Shown one piece after another: positions 34,990-45,943 of a stretch of 64,000 bases of DNA (position 1 is the stretch's first letter; each line of letters starts with the position of its first letter). The notes under the pieces are model-generated. The model worked only from the letters and a program-made list of their open reading frames with translations. It was not told where the DNA came from and did not search any database. The DNA comes from Orobanche coerulescens (taxonomy: Eukaryota; Streptophyta; Magnoliopsida; Lamiales; Orobanchaceae): contig CM065805.1 of NCBI GenBank assembly GCA_033398695.1, forward strand, positions 167,687,787-167,751,786. Direction: 5' to 3'. The translations under genes were made by a program, and so were the position numbers.

Positions 34990-36567
34990 TGACACGTTCT
35001 TAGTGTAACTATCGCAAGTGCACGATATCGTATCAAGTAGTAAAGTAGACTTTTTGAGTCTGGTTTATCGATCCCACAAGGAAGTTTGGTTATAATTTGA
35101 ATTATACACTATTAGTCTATTTTTATAGATACTAAGATAAGTGAAACACACAATTAAAAAGTTTAGTTTTATAATTGCAAAGAAAATGCAATATTAGTTT
35201 TAATATTATAAGGAAATAACAAGATAGCAATAATAATAGATTGATTAACGATAAAATAAAATAGTTGGGATTACAAACTTAGTTCGCCATTAGTTATAGA
35301 AGATGTATAGGAGATTATAAGATGAATTTACTTATTATGTTGTGTAGATTCGATTTTCCTTAAAAAGACGGTTTCTTTCGAACTATAAAACGCCTTTACA
35401 TATTGAATCAATCAACTATATTTCTATGATGATTGGCAACAATACATAGCATTAGGAATTATGAAAATAACTCAAATAATCATCTAAGGTCTAGAGGTAT
35501 ATTTCTATCCCTAGAACAACTTAGAGTGAAGATCATTTGATCTAATCAAACATATTTTCTTTCAAACATATGAAGACCATAAATATCGTCATTTATTGGC
35601 CAAATAAATAAAGATTGTTAAAACAATGAAAATCACAATAATAAGTAATTCACAGTAGATCTTTTATACAAACATAAATAACATGACTAACCTTGTTTAT
35701 AATCCCAACTAAAGGTAACTTAGCCCATGAAGGGTTTATTATGCATAATACAAGCTTTGGTGGTCATTATTAGTTGAATCAAGAGAAAGAATTGATCCTC
35801 ACTCCCTTAGTAGATAAAGGAGAAAGAAGCAATAAACTCTCTGAACAACATATGCTATACCACACTTACACAAATCACTCAAGAACACAAGTGTGTTTTT
35901 CACACAAAAAGAAAAGTTTACAAAAAGTGAAAAATTATAAGATGAATGATGAATGATGAAGGATCTAAGGGGTCTATTTATACACCTAAAGTCATCTAAT
36001 AGCTCCAAAACTCCAGCATTATTACAATAGATCGGATCAATGCCAGCCATCCCCTCAATAATACACAAAAAGTATAAAAAAATTAGACAAATCATAACAA
36101 TCTGTCAAGAGTTACGGCCGTAACATTAAGGAGTTACGGCCGTAACTTGGATGACTTACGACCGTAACATTCTGTAGTTACGGCCGTAACTTGGCTTCGT
36201 CAATTTGTTCACTGGTTGCTTTGAGAGTTATGTTTTCAGCCCAGAATTTCTCAGACTTTGCGTTTTTGCCCCAAATCTTCTTCGGATGATAACTTTTGAT
36301 ATATAACTCTGATTTTGAATCCGGAACGACTGCCGAATTCATCTCGGAAAGCCCTACAACATTAATATATCAAAATTCAACAAAGATAATATTTAATAAA
36401 CATGTTATTTCTTGAGTAAATCAGTTATTTAATCCGATCATCATGCGATAAAAATAAAATTATTAAAAACTAATTAATTAAAAGCAAAAAAGGAGTAGAC
36501 TAGCTCAATTATGGGTGAATTTTATAGATACAAACCATGGATAAGTGTACAAAACTGACACTTATCA
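34990..36567 (-). repeat. NABP-LOG element LTR (5' LTR), copy A
   Basis: 1578 bp. The U3 has TATAAATA on the minus strand at 35975-35982 and four well-preserved AGTTACGGCCGTAACT-type palindromes at 36108-36192 upstream of it. Confidence 0.93.
35975..36195 (-). promoter_or_regulatory. NABP-LOG element U3 promoter, copy A 5' LTR
   Basis: The TATA box (35975-35982) and four TTACGGCCGTAA palindromes spaced roughly 20 bp apart (36108-36192) are expected to drive the element transcript that includes the 207-aa ORF. Confidence 0.6.
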
Positions 36568-36734
36568 TCTTCGTTAATAGCCAAACCTCTCGAACAATTT
36601 CTTGTGTTCTTTCTTTTCCGCATTTTACTTACTCCGATATTTTAGCTTCCGCACAAAAAGAGTTCAAAACTCTTATCCGCACTATTCAACCCCCCTTCTA
36701 GTGGCGGTACCAATCCAACAATTGGTATCAGAGC
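36568..36734 (+). mobile_element. SIRE-like 5' LTR right part and PBS, copy A
   Basis: The LTR resumes at 36568 and ends ACCAATCCAACA at 36720. After two bases the PBS TGGTATCAGAGC (36723-36734) complements initiator tRNA-Met. Confidence 0.9.
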
Positions 36735-36781
36735 AGTCCCTTTTTCACCGGATTAACACCCGCTAGAGAAAAGATCCAGAA

Positions 36782-37328
36782 ATGGCCTTTATCCACTCTT
36801 CTCTTGAAGGCAACGCTCTCAATCGCCCTCCTTTCTTCGATGGTTCAAACTTTATTACATGGAAGAAGAAAATGTCTATCTTCATCCGAGCTCACGATAT
36901 TGAAATTTGGAAGGTCATTGCTCTTGGACCTACCATTCTTAAGAAGCCAGACTGGAAGAATGATCACTTCAATTGTAAAGCTACTCAACTGCTTTACTGT
37001 GCTCTCAACCCATAGGATCACAACAGAATATCTTCTTGCGAGAAGGCCAAAGAGATCTGGAAAATGCTCGAAATTACCCATGAAGGTACGAGTCAAGTAA
37101 AGGAAACAAAAATCAATATGCTTCTTCACGATTATGAACTCTTCACTATGAAAGAAGAAGAAAGCATTACTACCATGCTTGACTGCTTCTCGGCTATCAC
37201 AAATGGGCTAGCTTCCTTCGGGAAACCTATATCAAGTAGTGATAAAGCCAAGAAAATCCTTCGATCTCTACCAAGAGAATGGGACGCTATTGTTACGGCT
37301 ATCATGGACTCGAAAGATCTCAACACCA
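36782..37328 (+). pseudogene. SIRE-like Copia gag, truncated, copy A
   Basis: The ATG after the PBS starts MAFIHSSLEGNALNRPPFF. A TAG at 37013-37015 interrupts the frame, and the same stop is in copy B. The gag core continues (EIWKMLEITHEGTSQVKETK; ILRSLPREWDAIVTAIMDS) until 37328, where the duplication junction cuts it off. Gag forms the cytoplasmic virus-like particle. Confidence 0.9.
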
Positions 37329-37669
37329 CTCGAGATCTGAGTAAGATAAACGTCTGTTAAGTACACAATTACGATCACATAACCATGACTAGTGGCTATA
37401 ATGATCCTAACTAATTTGAGGTTTGAAGCGGACGTTCTGCCAAATCGCCATGGTAACGATCGCCAAGAATTTTTCATTGCGACTGCAAGAGATGAGCAAC
37501 TTCAAGCAATGGTGCCGCCATCATAATGGGCGCTAAGAAACGTTTGTAGCACCCGCTAGGACCATCAACTTAAAGTCGGTTCAATATGTATATAAGGCCC
37601 CCGAAAGGTACTTCTCCAGCGAAACTTAAGACGTCCGCTGAAAGGAAATAATTGAGTGACCCTATAAGA

Positions 37670-38059
37670 ATGGATCCTGCCAAGCATACCCGTTGCCTGG
37701 AACATATCAGCTATTTAGAGGCATTAGCACAATTTCATCAAGACGCAAGTCAGGCTGCGCAAGAAGCAGCTGCACGGGAACACGAGTGTGATGTGCAGCT
37801 AGAAGCTCAACTGACTGCAGTACGTCGCACTCTTCAAGAGAGGGAGGCCCAGTACAATCAGACAAGCGAGGCCCTCCAAGATCAGATATATCAAGAGAGA
37901 GCGATGATACGAGCCAGCGCGTAAGAGATTCTTGCTATCCTCCCAGCGACCCCAGTTCTGATAGTGGAACAAGAGGTCGCAGAGGCTGAAGAAGATCCTG
38001 AGGAAGATCCCGACCCTGAAGAAGAAATTGAAGAAGACCCTGTCATCATTAACCCATGA
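37670..38059 (+). pseudogene. accessory coiled-coil/acidic ORF, copy B
   Basis: Same as copy A, including the in-frame TAA (37922-37924) between the coiled-coil part and the acidic tail. Here it is separated from any pol sequence because the duplication starts just upstream. Confidence 0.5.
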
Positions 38060-38406
38060 AGTATGCATAACATGCCATGCCATGGGTACAACAGATTTAC
38101 AATGTAAATATTTCTCATAAGTATGCGACTAAGAATGTATTGATGTTTCCTCACAGATATGTACTGATGTAATGTTTAGTATTTAAGAAGAGAATTATTT
38201 GTGGATGTGACCAGGGTTGTAGTCGCAAAAGAGCACGATGAGATATAATCCTAATATGTTTCAACACCTCTTTTTTATTCCAATTTTTGATGATGAAACT
38301 TATTTTGGGTGTGATATCCGAGATTTTTATGCTTGTATAATTTAGGGTTTGAACCTTTATGTGGATTCATTTGTCGCTTTGTAGAACTTACGGGTTTGAT
38401 GGTTCT

Positions 38407-39231
38407 TGTTGGTACAATATTTGTAATAAATCATTTTATATATTTTGATGATGAGTTATATAAACAAAATTTATTTTACATATTTTTCTACAGTTAACGT
38501 ACATAACAATTCACATATAACGTACATAACACTCACAAGTTTGGCAAGTGTTTTTATGCAGATAACGTACGTAAGGTTCGAAATTCTTCCCGTTGCTAGT
38601 CAACACGGAAAAAGTCATTAGCCGTTACACAAAGTCTTCACATCCAACGGATCTTTAACTACAAGATAACGTACGTAATCATTGATTACATAACGTATGT
38701 AAGGAGTTTCACCAAATGTCACTGGACTGTTTTTAGGAGTTCATTACGGCCGTTACTAAAGTTCTGTAACGTATGTAATATTAATAACGTACGTAACCAA
38801 GCCTACATAACGTACGTTAAGGGTGCCACTGCTCCAACGGGAAACTCAGCTCATGAAGGCTATAAATAGCACATTTCAAGGATTTGGAATATACACAAGT
38901 GATCTGAGCTTACAAGCATACTCAAGCTATTTCAAGTAAATATTTCGAGAGATATACACATTCCATATTGTGATACGAGAAGATTTGCTCTATTATTTCC
39001 TATCTATATTCTTGTATCAAAGAGCGATATATCTTGTAACGTCAAGTTCCTACTCGCAATTGTTTTAGTGTAAGGTTGTCTTGTACCTAGAAAAACAAGA
39101 GAGTTTTAGTGAGGTTGTTCTTGAGCCCAGAAATCAAGAAATTGTAAGAGTTGGCACTAAACTAGAAAGTGCACTCTAAGTTTCTAAGAAAAGTCCTAGT
39201 CGGTAAAACTAGGTAGGGGACGTATGCTACT
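38407..39231 (+). repeat. SIRE-like 5' LTR, copy B, left part
   Basis: From TGTTGGTACAAT to the nested insertion; it resumes at 45730-45882. Palindrome array at 38496-38822 and TATAAATA at 38861-38868. Confidence 0.88.
38496..38868 (+). promoter_or_regulatory. SIRE-like U3 promoter, copy B
   Basis: TAACGTACGTAA-type motifs followed by TATAAATA (38861-38868). This is the promoter of the SIRE element whose gag continues at 45944. Confidence 0.6.
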
Positions 39232-40819
39232 TGACACGTTCTTAGTGTAACTATCGCAAGTGCACGATATCGTATCAAGTAGTAAAGTGGACTTTTTGAG
39301 TCCGGTAAATCGATCCCACAAGGAAGTTTGGTTATAATTTGAATTATACACTATTAGTCTATTTTTATAGATACTAAGATAAGTGAAACACACAGTTAAA
39401 AAGTTTGGTTTAATAATTACAAAGAAAATACAATATTAGTTTTAATATTATAAGGAAATAACATGATAGCAATAATAATAGATTGATTAATGATAAAATG
39501 AAATAGTTGGGATTACAAACTTAGTTCGTCATTAGTTATAGAAGATGTATAGGAGATCATAAGATGAATTTACTTATTATGTTGTGTAGATTTGATTTTC
39601 CTTAAAAAGACGGTTTCTCTTTCGAACTATAAAACGCCCCTTACATATTGAATCAATCCACTATATTTCTATGTTGATTGGCATCAATACATAGCATTAG
39701 GATTTATGAAAATAACTCAAAGAATCATCTAAGGTCTAGAGGTATATTTCTATCCCCTAGAACAACTTAGAGTGAAGATCATTTGATTTAATCAAACATA
39801 TTTTCTTTCGAAACATATGAAGACCATAAATATCGTCATTTATTGGTCAAATAAATAAAGATTGTTAAAACAATGAAAATTACACACAATAATAAGTAAT
39901 TCACAATAGATCTTTTATACAAACATAAATAACATGACTAACCTTGTTTATAATCCCAACTAAAGGTAACTTAGCCCATGAAGGGTTTATTATGCATAAT
40001 ACAAGCTTTGGTGGTCATTATTAGTTGAATCAAGAGAAAGAATTGATCTCCACTCCCTTAGTAGATAAAGGAGAAAGAAGCAATAAACTCTCTGAACAAC
40101 ATATGCTATACCACACTTACACAAATCACTCAAGAACACAAGTGTGTTTTTCACACAAAAAGAAAAGTTTACAAAAAGTGAAAAATTATAAGATGAATGA
40201 TGAATGATGAAGGATCTAAGGGGTCTATTTATACACCTAAAGTCATCTAATAGCTCCAAAACTCCAGCATTATTACAATAGATCGGATCAATGCCAGCCA
40301 TCCCCTCAATAATACACAAAAAGTATAAAAAAATTAGACAAATCATAACAATCTGTCAAGAGTTACGGCCGTAACATTAAGGAGTTACGGCCGTAACTTG
40401 GATGACTTACGGCCGTAACATTCTGTAGTTACGGCCGTAACTTGGCTTCGTCAATTTGTTCATTGGTTGCTTTGAGAGTTACGTTTTCAGCCCAAAATTT
40501 CTCAGACTTTGCGTTTTTGCCCCAAATCTTCTTCGGGTGATAACTTTTGATATATAACTCTGATTTTGAATCTGGAAAGACTGCCGAATTCGTCTCGGAA
40601 ATCCCTACAACATGAATATATCAAAATTCAACAAAATAGAATATTTAATAAACATGTTATTTCTTGAGTAAATCAGTAATTTAATCCGATCATCATCCGA
40701 TAAAAATAAAATTATTAAAAACTAATTAATTAAAAGCAAAAAATGAGTAGACTAGCTCAATTATGGGTGAATTTTATCGATACAAACCATGGATAAGTGT
40801 ACAAAACTGACACTTATCA
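39232..40819 (-). repeat. NABP-LOG element LTR (3' LTR), copy B
   Basis: 1588 bp. Minus-strand TATAAATA at 40226-40233 and four intact AGTTACGGCCGTAACT-type palindromes at 40359-40443, which are degraded in the equivalent copy A LTR. Confidence 0.93.
40226..40445 (-). promoter_or_regulatory. NABP-LOG element U3 promoter, copy B 3' LTR
   Basis: TATA box plus palindrome array, arranged as in the other copies. Confidence 0.55.
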
Positions 40820-42412
40820 CACCCCCAAACTTGAATTCTTGCTAGTCCCGAGCAAGACTCTTTATTATTCATGCTCCAAAAATAAAAATAAGAAAAATTA
40901 ATACACACATAAATTAAAATAATTATATATAAAGATAAAAGGAGATCAAAATGCCATTAATACACAACAACTTGACTTTATACAAAGAGATAGAAATGAA
41001 TCAAGATTCAAAATAAATCTACTAATGATTTTGAAGTTAAAACACGGTTTTTATTTTGTAATTCCAAATTCAAGGTTTCCCCCCCAAAAGGTTGATTATT
41101 TCTTTCCCACTCGTGATACACACGAATTCCTTTAATGGTTGCTCTCGATCACTCGTTTATTTTTCGACTCAATATGAAGAAGAATTTCATTGGCGTCATC
41201 AAATATTGTGATTTTTCACGAAATTGAGTATATTGAAATTCAGCCGCTAATTAATTCAAATCTGCTCATAAACTACATCCCTTAGTGATAGATTTCACAC
41301 CGTTATTTGCTAACGTGTAGCTCTTTTCACTAACACAATTTCTATCTCATTTTTTTTAAAAAAAAGTGATAGCTTTCACACCGTTATTTGCTAACGTGTA
41401 GCTCTTTTCACCAATTTTTCTGAGACGGTAGCTACGCACCAACAATGGTTAGTCCTTTATTTTTCGCAAAATTTAAGACCCCCAAAATTAGGCAGCTGTT
41501 GCTGCTCAACACTTCTCCTTTTCGTCATTTTTTTTAGGTGATAGCTTTCACACCGTTATTTGCTAACGTGTAGCTCTTTTCACCAATGACTCCTTTTTTT
41601 AGGGAATAGAATTTTTGCAGAAAATCATTTCTTAGTTTAAGCATGAAAAATCAAAAACTCCACAAATTAAGTAAATTTCAGTTCTATTTTTCATCAACCG
41701 ATTGATTCTTCTTTTCTCAAGGTAACAAATGACTCGATTTTATATGATAATTACAAGGCTTGGAAAGAGAGATTAAGGCTCAAAATTTTGGAATATACAA
41801 TTTTTTTACCGGTTAAAAAGATTTTAGAAGCTTGTATATAGCTAATTTATTGGTGTTATGGCCAGATCTAGAAATCTCATAAATCAAAATACAATATATA
41901 TATATATATATATATAAATTAAGGCAAATAACTAAATCAATCAAAACACACCAAAATTCCAACACACCAAAATAATTAAACAAACCACCCACAAACTTGA
42001 AAATAAAACTGTCCTCAGTTTAAAAATAAAAAATAAAAAAAATAAAATAAAAAGCAATGCAGAAAAGCAAAATACTTCCTGTTAAGAAAGTTGATGTTTG
42101 AGCTAACGCCTTTTAGAATCTGCAAGAGAATAAATATACGAGGCACACAACAAAAGAAAATAAAATATACTCGTAAGTATAACACAATTTTTAAGATGCG
42201 CATCAAGAAAGTCCAAGAGTCGCCTTACGCTGCCATCAATGCTTTTATAAAAAACACACAATAAAAATTAGAGTAAAAAAAAAAATAACAATACATAAGT
42301 CGCGAATAGATGCGCGTCAAGAGATCAAGAACAAACTCCTTAAGCTGCCACCATTTAGCACGATTATTACACACGACAGAAAGTAAAAATACAAGAGGTC
42401 CGATATGGGTTA
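40820..42412 (-). other. 3' non-coding part of the NABP-LOG element, copy B
   Basis: Contains the three ~48-bp CACACCGTTATTTGCTAACG repeats (about 41285-41332, 41367-41414, 41537-41585), a (TA)n run near 41895, and the paired GATGCGC repeats below LOG. No gene. Confidence 0.75.
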
Positions 42413-43060
42413 TCAAAGGGAGAGGAATGAATCCACTTTTCGTTTTCTCACCGTAAAATCTTCCATCCAGACAATTTTAGCTAGAGCTGGATCTGGTTGA
42501 GGAACAAATTCATTGAGTTTTTTGATTAGTTCTTCTGGTTGCAACGACTATGATTCGTTTAGCACGCTCTGAAATAAAACCCTTTTCAGCAGAGTAGTCG
42601 ATGAAAGATAGTAAACCATCAAAGAAACCATTGACATTAAGCAGACCTATTGGTTTTTTATGAACATTTAGCTGGGCTCTGGTAACCACATGAAAAAGTT
42701 CCTCAAGGGTGCCAAAACCACCGGGAAGGGTGATAAAGGCGCCAGAATTATTTATCATGTGAGTTATGCGATCTTGCATATTCTGATCTAAACTCATCTC
42801 CAATAGTTGACCTTGATTTTACTTTCAGCCAGAGGTTTTGGGATTATTCCCAACACTCTTACTCCTTCCATATAGGCAGAAGCAGCAGCTCGTCCCATTA
42901 GTCCTAGACTTCCTCCTCCGTAAACTACATGAATGCATTTTTCTCCTAAGGTACGGCCCAAGTTGTGGGATGCTTCAGTAAAGCATGCCTCTTTTCCATA
43001 ACTAGCTCCACCAAAAATGCAGACTGTGCTAAATTTTTTTGTTGAAGATGATGACTCCAT
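42413..43060 (-). pseudogene. LOG: LOG-family cytokinin riboside 5'-monophosphate phosphoribohydrolase, copy B
   Basis: The better-preserved copy, spanning 216 codons, the usual LOG length. The N-terminal frame has VCIFGGASYGKE, HVVYGGGSLGLMG (nucleotide-binding GGGS loop) and VLGIIPKPLAES. The next frame has NNSGAFITLPGGFGTLEELF, holding the diagnostic PGGxGTxxE catalytic motif, and KPIGLLNVNGFFDGLLSF. The last frame ends VWMEDFTVRKRKVDSFLSL. Only two frameshifts (near 42815 and 42540) separate these. The first lies where copy A reads differently, so it may be a sequence error; the second is shared. It is intronless, with a TATA box 80 bp upstream. Confidence 0.9.
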
Positions 43061-43139
43061 TTTTGAAAAGAAATAATTTAGAGAGAAACAGAGAAAAGTG
43101 CAAGTTTGAGGGATGAATGAAAGAAACAAGCACAACGTT

Positions 43140-43147
43140 TATTTATA
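43140..43147 (-). promoter_or_regulatory. TATA box upstream of LOG, copy B
   Basis: TATAAATA on the minus strand, 80 bp before the LOG start, followed by a pyrimidine-rich leader. Confidence 0.5.
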
Positions 43148-43293
43148 GAAGAAAAAGAAGGTAAAAATTGTTTAACAAGTTTGTGATTGCGTTGATTGCG
43201 CTTCAATAACTCAATAGAATAATGAAAGCATTTATCGCGTAGCACATTTTTTTTATTCAGAAAATCTCACCACACGACAAAAATAAAAGATAC

Positions 43294-43917
43294 TTACGCG
43301 TATGTACAGTAGTTGTGATTGTGGCTCACATCTTCCTCTGATTTTACGTTCAGAAACGGCCTAAACGCCTTATATGAGTCGGGGAGAAGCTTCCCATCCA
43401 ATTTTCTTACAAATTGGCAAACAGGGTCTTTTAACGTCAGATTCCCAAGACGTTGTTCATATTCTGGTTTGAATTTATTCCACAAACATCGAATTCCGTA
43501 ATGTACGAGTCCACTAGGATGCGTGCCAAGAGAAATTTCGATATCATCTAAATTCTCTTTATTCAGACCATCCTTAATGAATTGAATTTTATCTTCTCTG
43601 TTTGTAGATGGAATTCCTAAAGATCGACATTTTAAATTACAGTTCCATCTAGCACATTTATAGCAAACGGCTATCATTTTTGCTCGTCGTTTCTTGACAT
43701 ATGAACTTTTTCCTAGCCCTGGTAAAAATCTAGTCGGTGTTTCTGTGAATTCACATTCTATTCTTACTTTGGCTTCAATAATTAATCTTATGTCAAAATG
43801 TATGCTTTTATTCATAAGCAACCTCATCCTTTCTAGCCTTGTCTTGTAAATTTTTAAAATTGCATTTTTGCTCAGAAAGGGAAATCTTTTTTCGATTTTA
43901 TACAAAGTTTCATCCAT
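43294..43917 (-). CDS. 207-aa Cys-rich basic protein resembling carlavirus nucleic-acid-binding protein, copy B
   Basis: The protein sequence is identical to copy A as given: intact, starting at ATG 43917 about 220 bp after the PBS. The basic patch 75-80 and cysteines 85, 88, 93 and 97 are conserved. That this frame is open in both copies while LOG beside it carries frameshifts suggests either that it is still under selection or that its AT-rich sequence escaped consensus errors. An alternative is a novel plant zinc-binding protein with convergent motif order. Confidence 0.6.
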   Translation of the reverse strand: MDETLYKIEKRFPFLSKNAILKIYKTRLERMRLLMNKSIHFDIRLIIEAKVRIECEFTETPTRFLPGLGKSSYVKKRRAKMIAVCYKCARWNCNLKCRSLGIPSTNREDKIQFIKDGLNKENLDDIEISLGTHPSGLVHYGIRCLWNKFKPEYEQRLGNLTLKDPVCQFVRKLDGKLLPDSYKAFRPFLNVKSEEDVSHNHNYCTYA

Positions 43918-44158
43918 GATAAAAATAAAATAAAAAGACAGTGAAAATAATTGAAGAAAATATCTACAAATATCAGTTGTTGTGGAAAACTGTAAAATCC
44001 GACTTTAATAGTCACGGAGTACCGTTATCCGCCACTTGACCGGACAAACACAATTGAGTACTAAGTTACAATGTCGAGAAATTTGTACCTATAAAAATAG
44101 TTTACAATGTAAGATTTCAAATATAACTTATACTTCCCCGACAACGGCGCCAAAAACT

Positions 44159-45729
44159 TGACACGTTCTTAGTGTAACTATCGCAAGTGCACGATATCGT
44201 ATCAAGTAGTAAAGTAGACTTTTTGAGTCTGGTTTATCGATCCCACAAGGAAGTTTGGTTATAATTTGAATTATACACTATTAGTCTATTTTTATAGATA
44301 CTAAGATAAGTGAAACACACAATTAAAAAGTTTAGTTTTATAATTGCAAAGAAAATGCAATATTAGTTTTAATATTATAAGGAAATAACAAGATAGCAAT
44401 AATAATAGATTGATTAACGATAAAATAAAATAGTTGGGATTACAAACTTAGTTCGCCATTAGTTATAGAAGATGTATAGGAGATTATAAGATGAATTTAC
44501 TTATTATGTTGTGTAGATTCGATTTTCCTTAAAAAGACGGTTTCTCTTTCGAACTATAAAACGCCTTTACATATTGAATCAATCCACTATATTTCTATGT
44601 TGATTGGCATCAATACATAGCATTAGTATTTATGAAAATAACTCAAAGAATCATCTAAGGTCTAGAGGTATATTTCTATCCCCTAGAACAACTTAGAGTG
44701 AAGATCATTTGATCTAATCAAACATATTTTCTTTCGAAACATATGAAGACCATAAATATCGTCATTTATTGGCCAAATAAATAAAGATTGTTAAAACAAT
44801 GAAAATCACAATAATAAGTAATTCACAGTAGATCTTTTATACAAACATAAATAACATGACTAACCTTGTTTATAATCCCAACTAAAGGTAACTTAGCCCA
44901 TGAAGGGTTTATTATGCATAATACAAGCTTTGGTGGTCATTATTAGTTGAATCAAGAGAAAGAATTGATCCTCACTCCCTTAGTAGATAAAGGAGAAAGA
45001 AGCAATAAACTCTCTGAACAACATATGCTATACCACACTTACACAAATCACTCAAGAACACAAGTGTGTTTTTCACACAAAAAGAAAAGTTTACAAAAAG
45101 TGAAAATTATAAGATGAATGATGAATGATGAAGGATCTAAGGGGTCTATTTATACACCTAAAGTCATCTAATAGCTCCAAAACTCCAACATTATTACAAT
45201 AGATCGGATCAATGCCAGCCATCCCCTCAATAATACACAAAAAGTATAAAAATTAGACAAATCATAACAATCTGTCAAGAGTTACGGCCGTAACATTAAG
45301 GAGTTCTGGCCGTAACTTGGATGACTTCACCGTAACGTGCAGAGTTCTGGCCGTAGTAACTTCGTCAATTTGTTCACCGGTTGCTTTGAGAGTTATGTTT
45401 TCAGCCCTGAATTTCTCGGACTTTGCGTTTTTGCCCCAAATCTTCTTCGGATGATAACTTTTGATATATAACTCGATTTTGAATCCGAACATTTGCCGAA
45501 TTCATCTCGGAAAGCCCTACAACATTAATATATCAAAATTCAACAAAGATAATATTTAATAAACATGTTATTTCTTGAGTAAATCAGTTATTTAATCCGA
45601 TCATCATGCGATAAAAATAAAATTATTAAAAACTAATTAATTAAAAGCAAAAAAGGAGTAGACTAGCTCAATTATGGGTGAATTTTATAGATACAAACCA
45701 TGGATAAGTGTACAAAGCGACACTTATCA
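44159..45729 (-). repeat. NABP-LOG element LTR (5' LTR), copy B
   Basis: 1571 bp. TATAAATA on the minus strand at 45147-45154. The palindrome array at 45281-45357 is eroded (for example GAGTTCTGGCCGTAAC in place of the perfect dyad). Confidence 0.93.
45147..45360 (-). promoter_or_regulatory. NABP-LOG element U3 promoter, copy B 5' LTR
   Basis: TATA box with a degraded TTACGGCCGTAA array upstream. Confidence 0.5.
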
Positions 45730-45896
45730 TCTTCGTTAATAGCCAAACCTCTCGAACAATTTCTTGTGTTCTTTCTTTTCCGCATTTTACTTACTCCGAT
45801 ATTTTAGCTTCCGCACAAAAAGAGTTCAAAACTCTTATCCGCACTATTCAACCCCCCTTCTAGTGGCGGTACCAATCCAACAATTGGTATCAGAGC
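45730..45896 (+). mobile_element. SIRE-like 5' LTR right part and PBS, copy B
   Basis: The LTR ends ACCAATCCAACA at 45882. PBS TGGTATCAGAGC at 45885-45896 (initiator tRNA-Met). Confidence 0.9.
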
Positions 45897-45943
45897 AGTC
45901 CCTTTTTCACCGGATTAACACCCGCTAGAGAAAAGATCCAGAA

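Larger units (their letters stand above)
30082..36567 (-). mobile_element. non-autonomous Gypsy-type LTR element carrying NABP-like and LOG genes, copy A
   Basis: LTRs at 30082-31655 and 34990-36567 (TGACACGTTC to GACACTTATCA on the plus strand). On the minus strand, the PBS beside the right LTR reads TGGCGCCGTTGTCGGGGA (complement of 34966-34983, an Athila-type, probably tRNA-Asp site), and a PPT AAGTTTGGGGGTG lies by the left LTR (31656-31668). The 3.3-kb interior has no gag, protease or RT. In element sense it carries a 207-aa ORF (34125-34748) and a LOG-family gene (33248-33891). It sits inside a SIRE LTR; flanking 5-mers CTACT and TCTTC do not match. Confidence 0.92.
28180..37328. repeat. 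9.15-kb tandem duplication, copy A
   Basis: 9149 bp starting CTCGAGATCTGAGTAAG and ending CTCAACACCA. The next base starts copy B in direct orientation. The unit spans the end of a chromovirus remnant, an accessory ORF, a SIRE LTR with a nested element, and the first part of SIRE gag. The internal offset to copy B rises only from 9149 to 9162 bp. Confidence 0.95.
39232..45729 (-). mobile_element. NABP-LOG non-autonomous LTR element, copy B
   Basis: LTRs at 39232-40819 and 44159-45729. PBS complement at about 44135-44152 (CCCCGACAACGGCGCCA) and PPT at 40820-40832. The gene content matches copy A: a 207-aa ORF (43294-43917) and LOG (42413-43060). LTR pairs within an element differ from each other more visibly than copy A differs from copy B, as expected if the duplication followed the insertion. 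Confidence 0.92.

Noticed and set aside
30082..36567. Integrated virus genome (endogenous viral element) as the explanation for the NABP-like ORF
   Set aside because: No replicase, movement or coat-protein sequence is present, and the ORF sits between a PBS and a PPT in a complete LTR structure, so element cargo is the simpler reading; the ultimate viral origin remains open.
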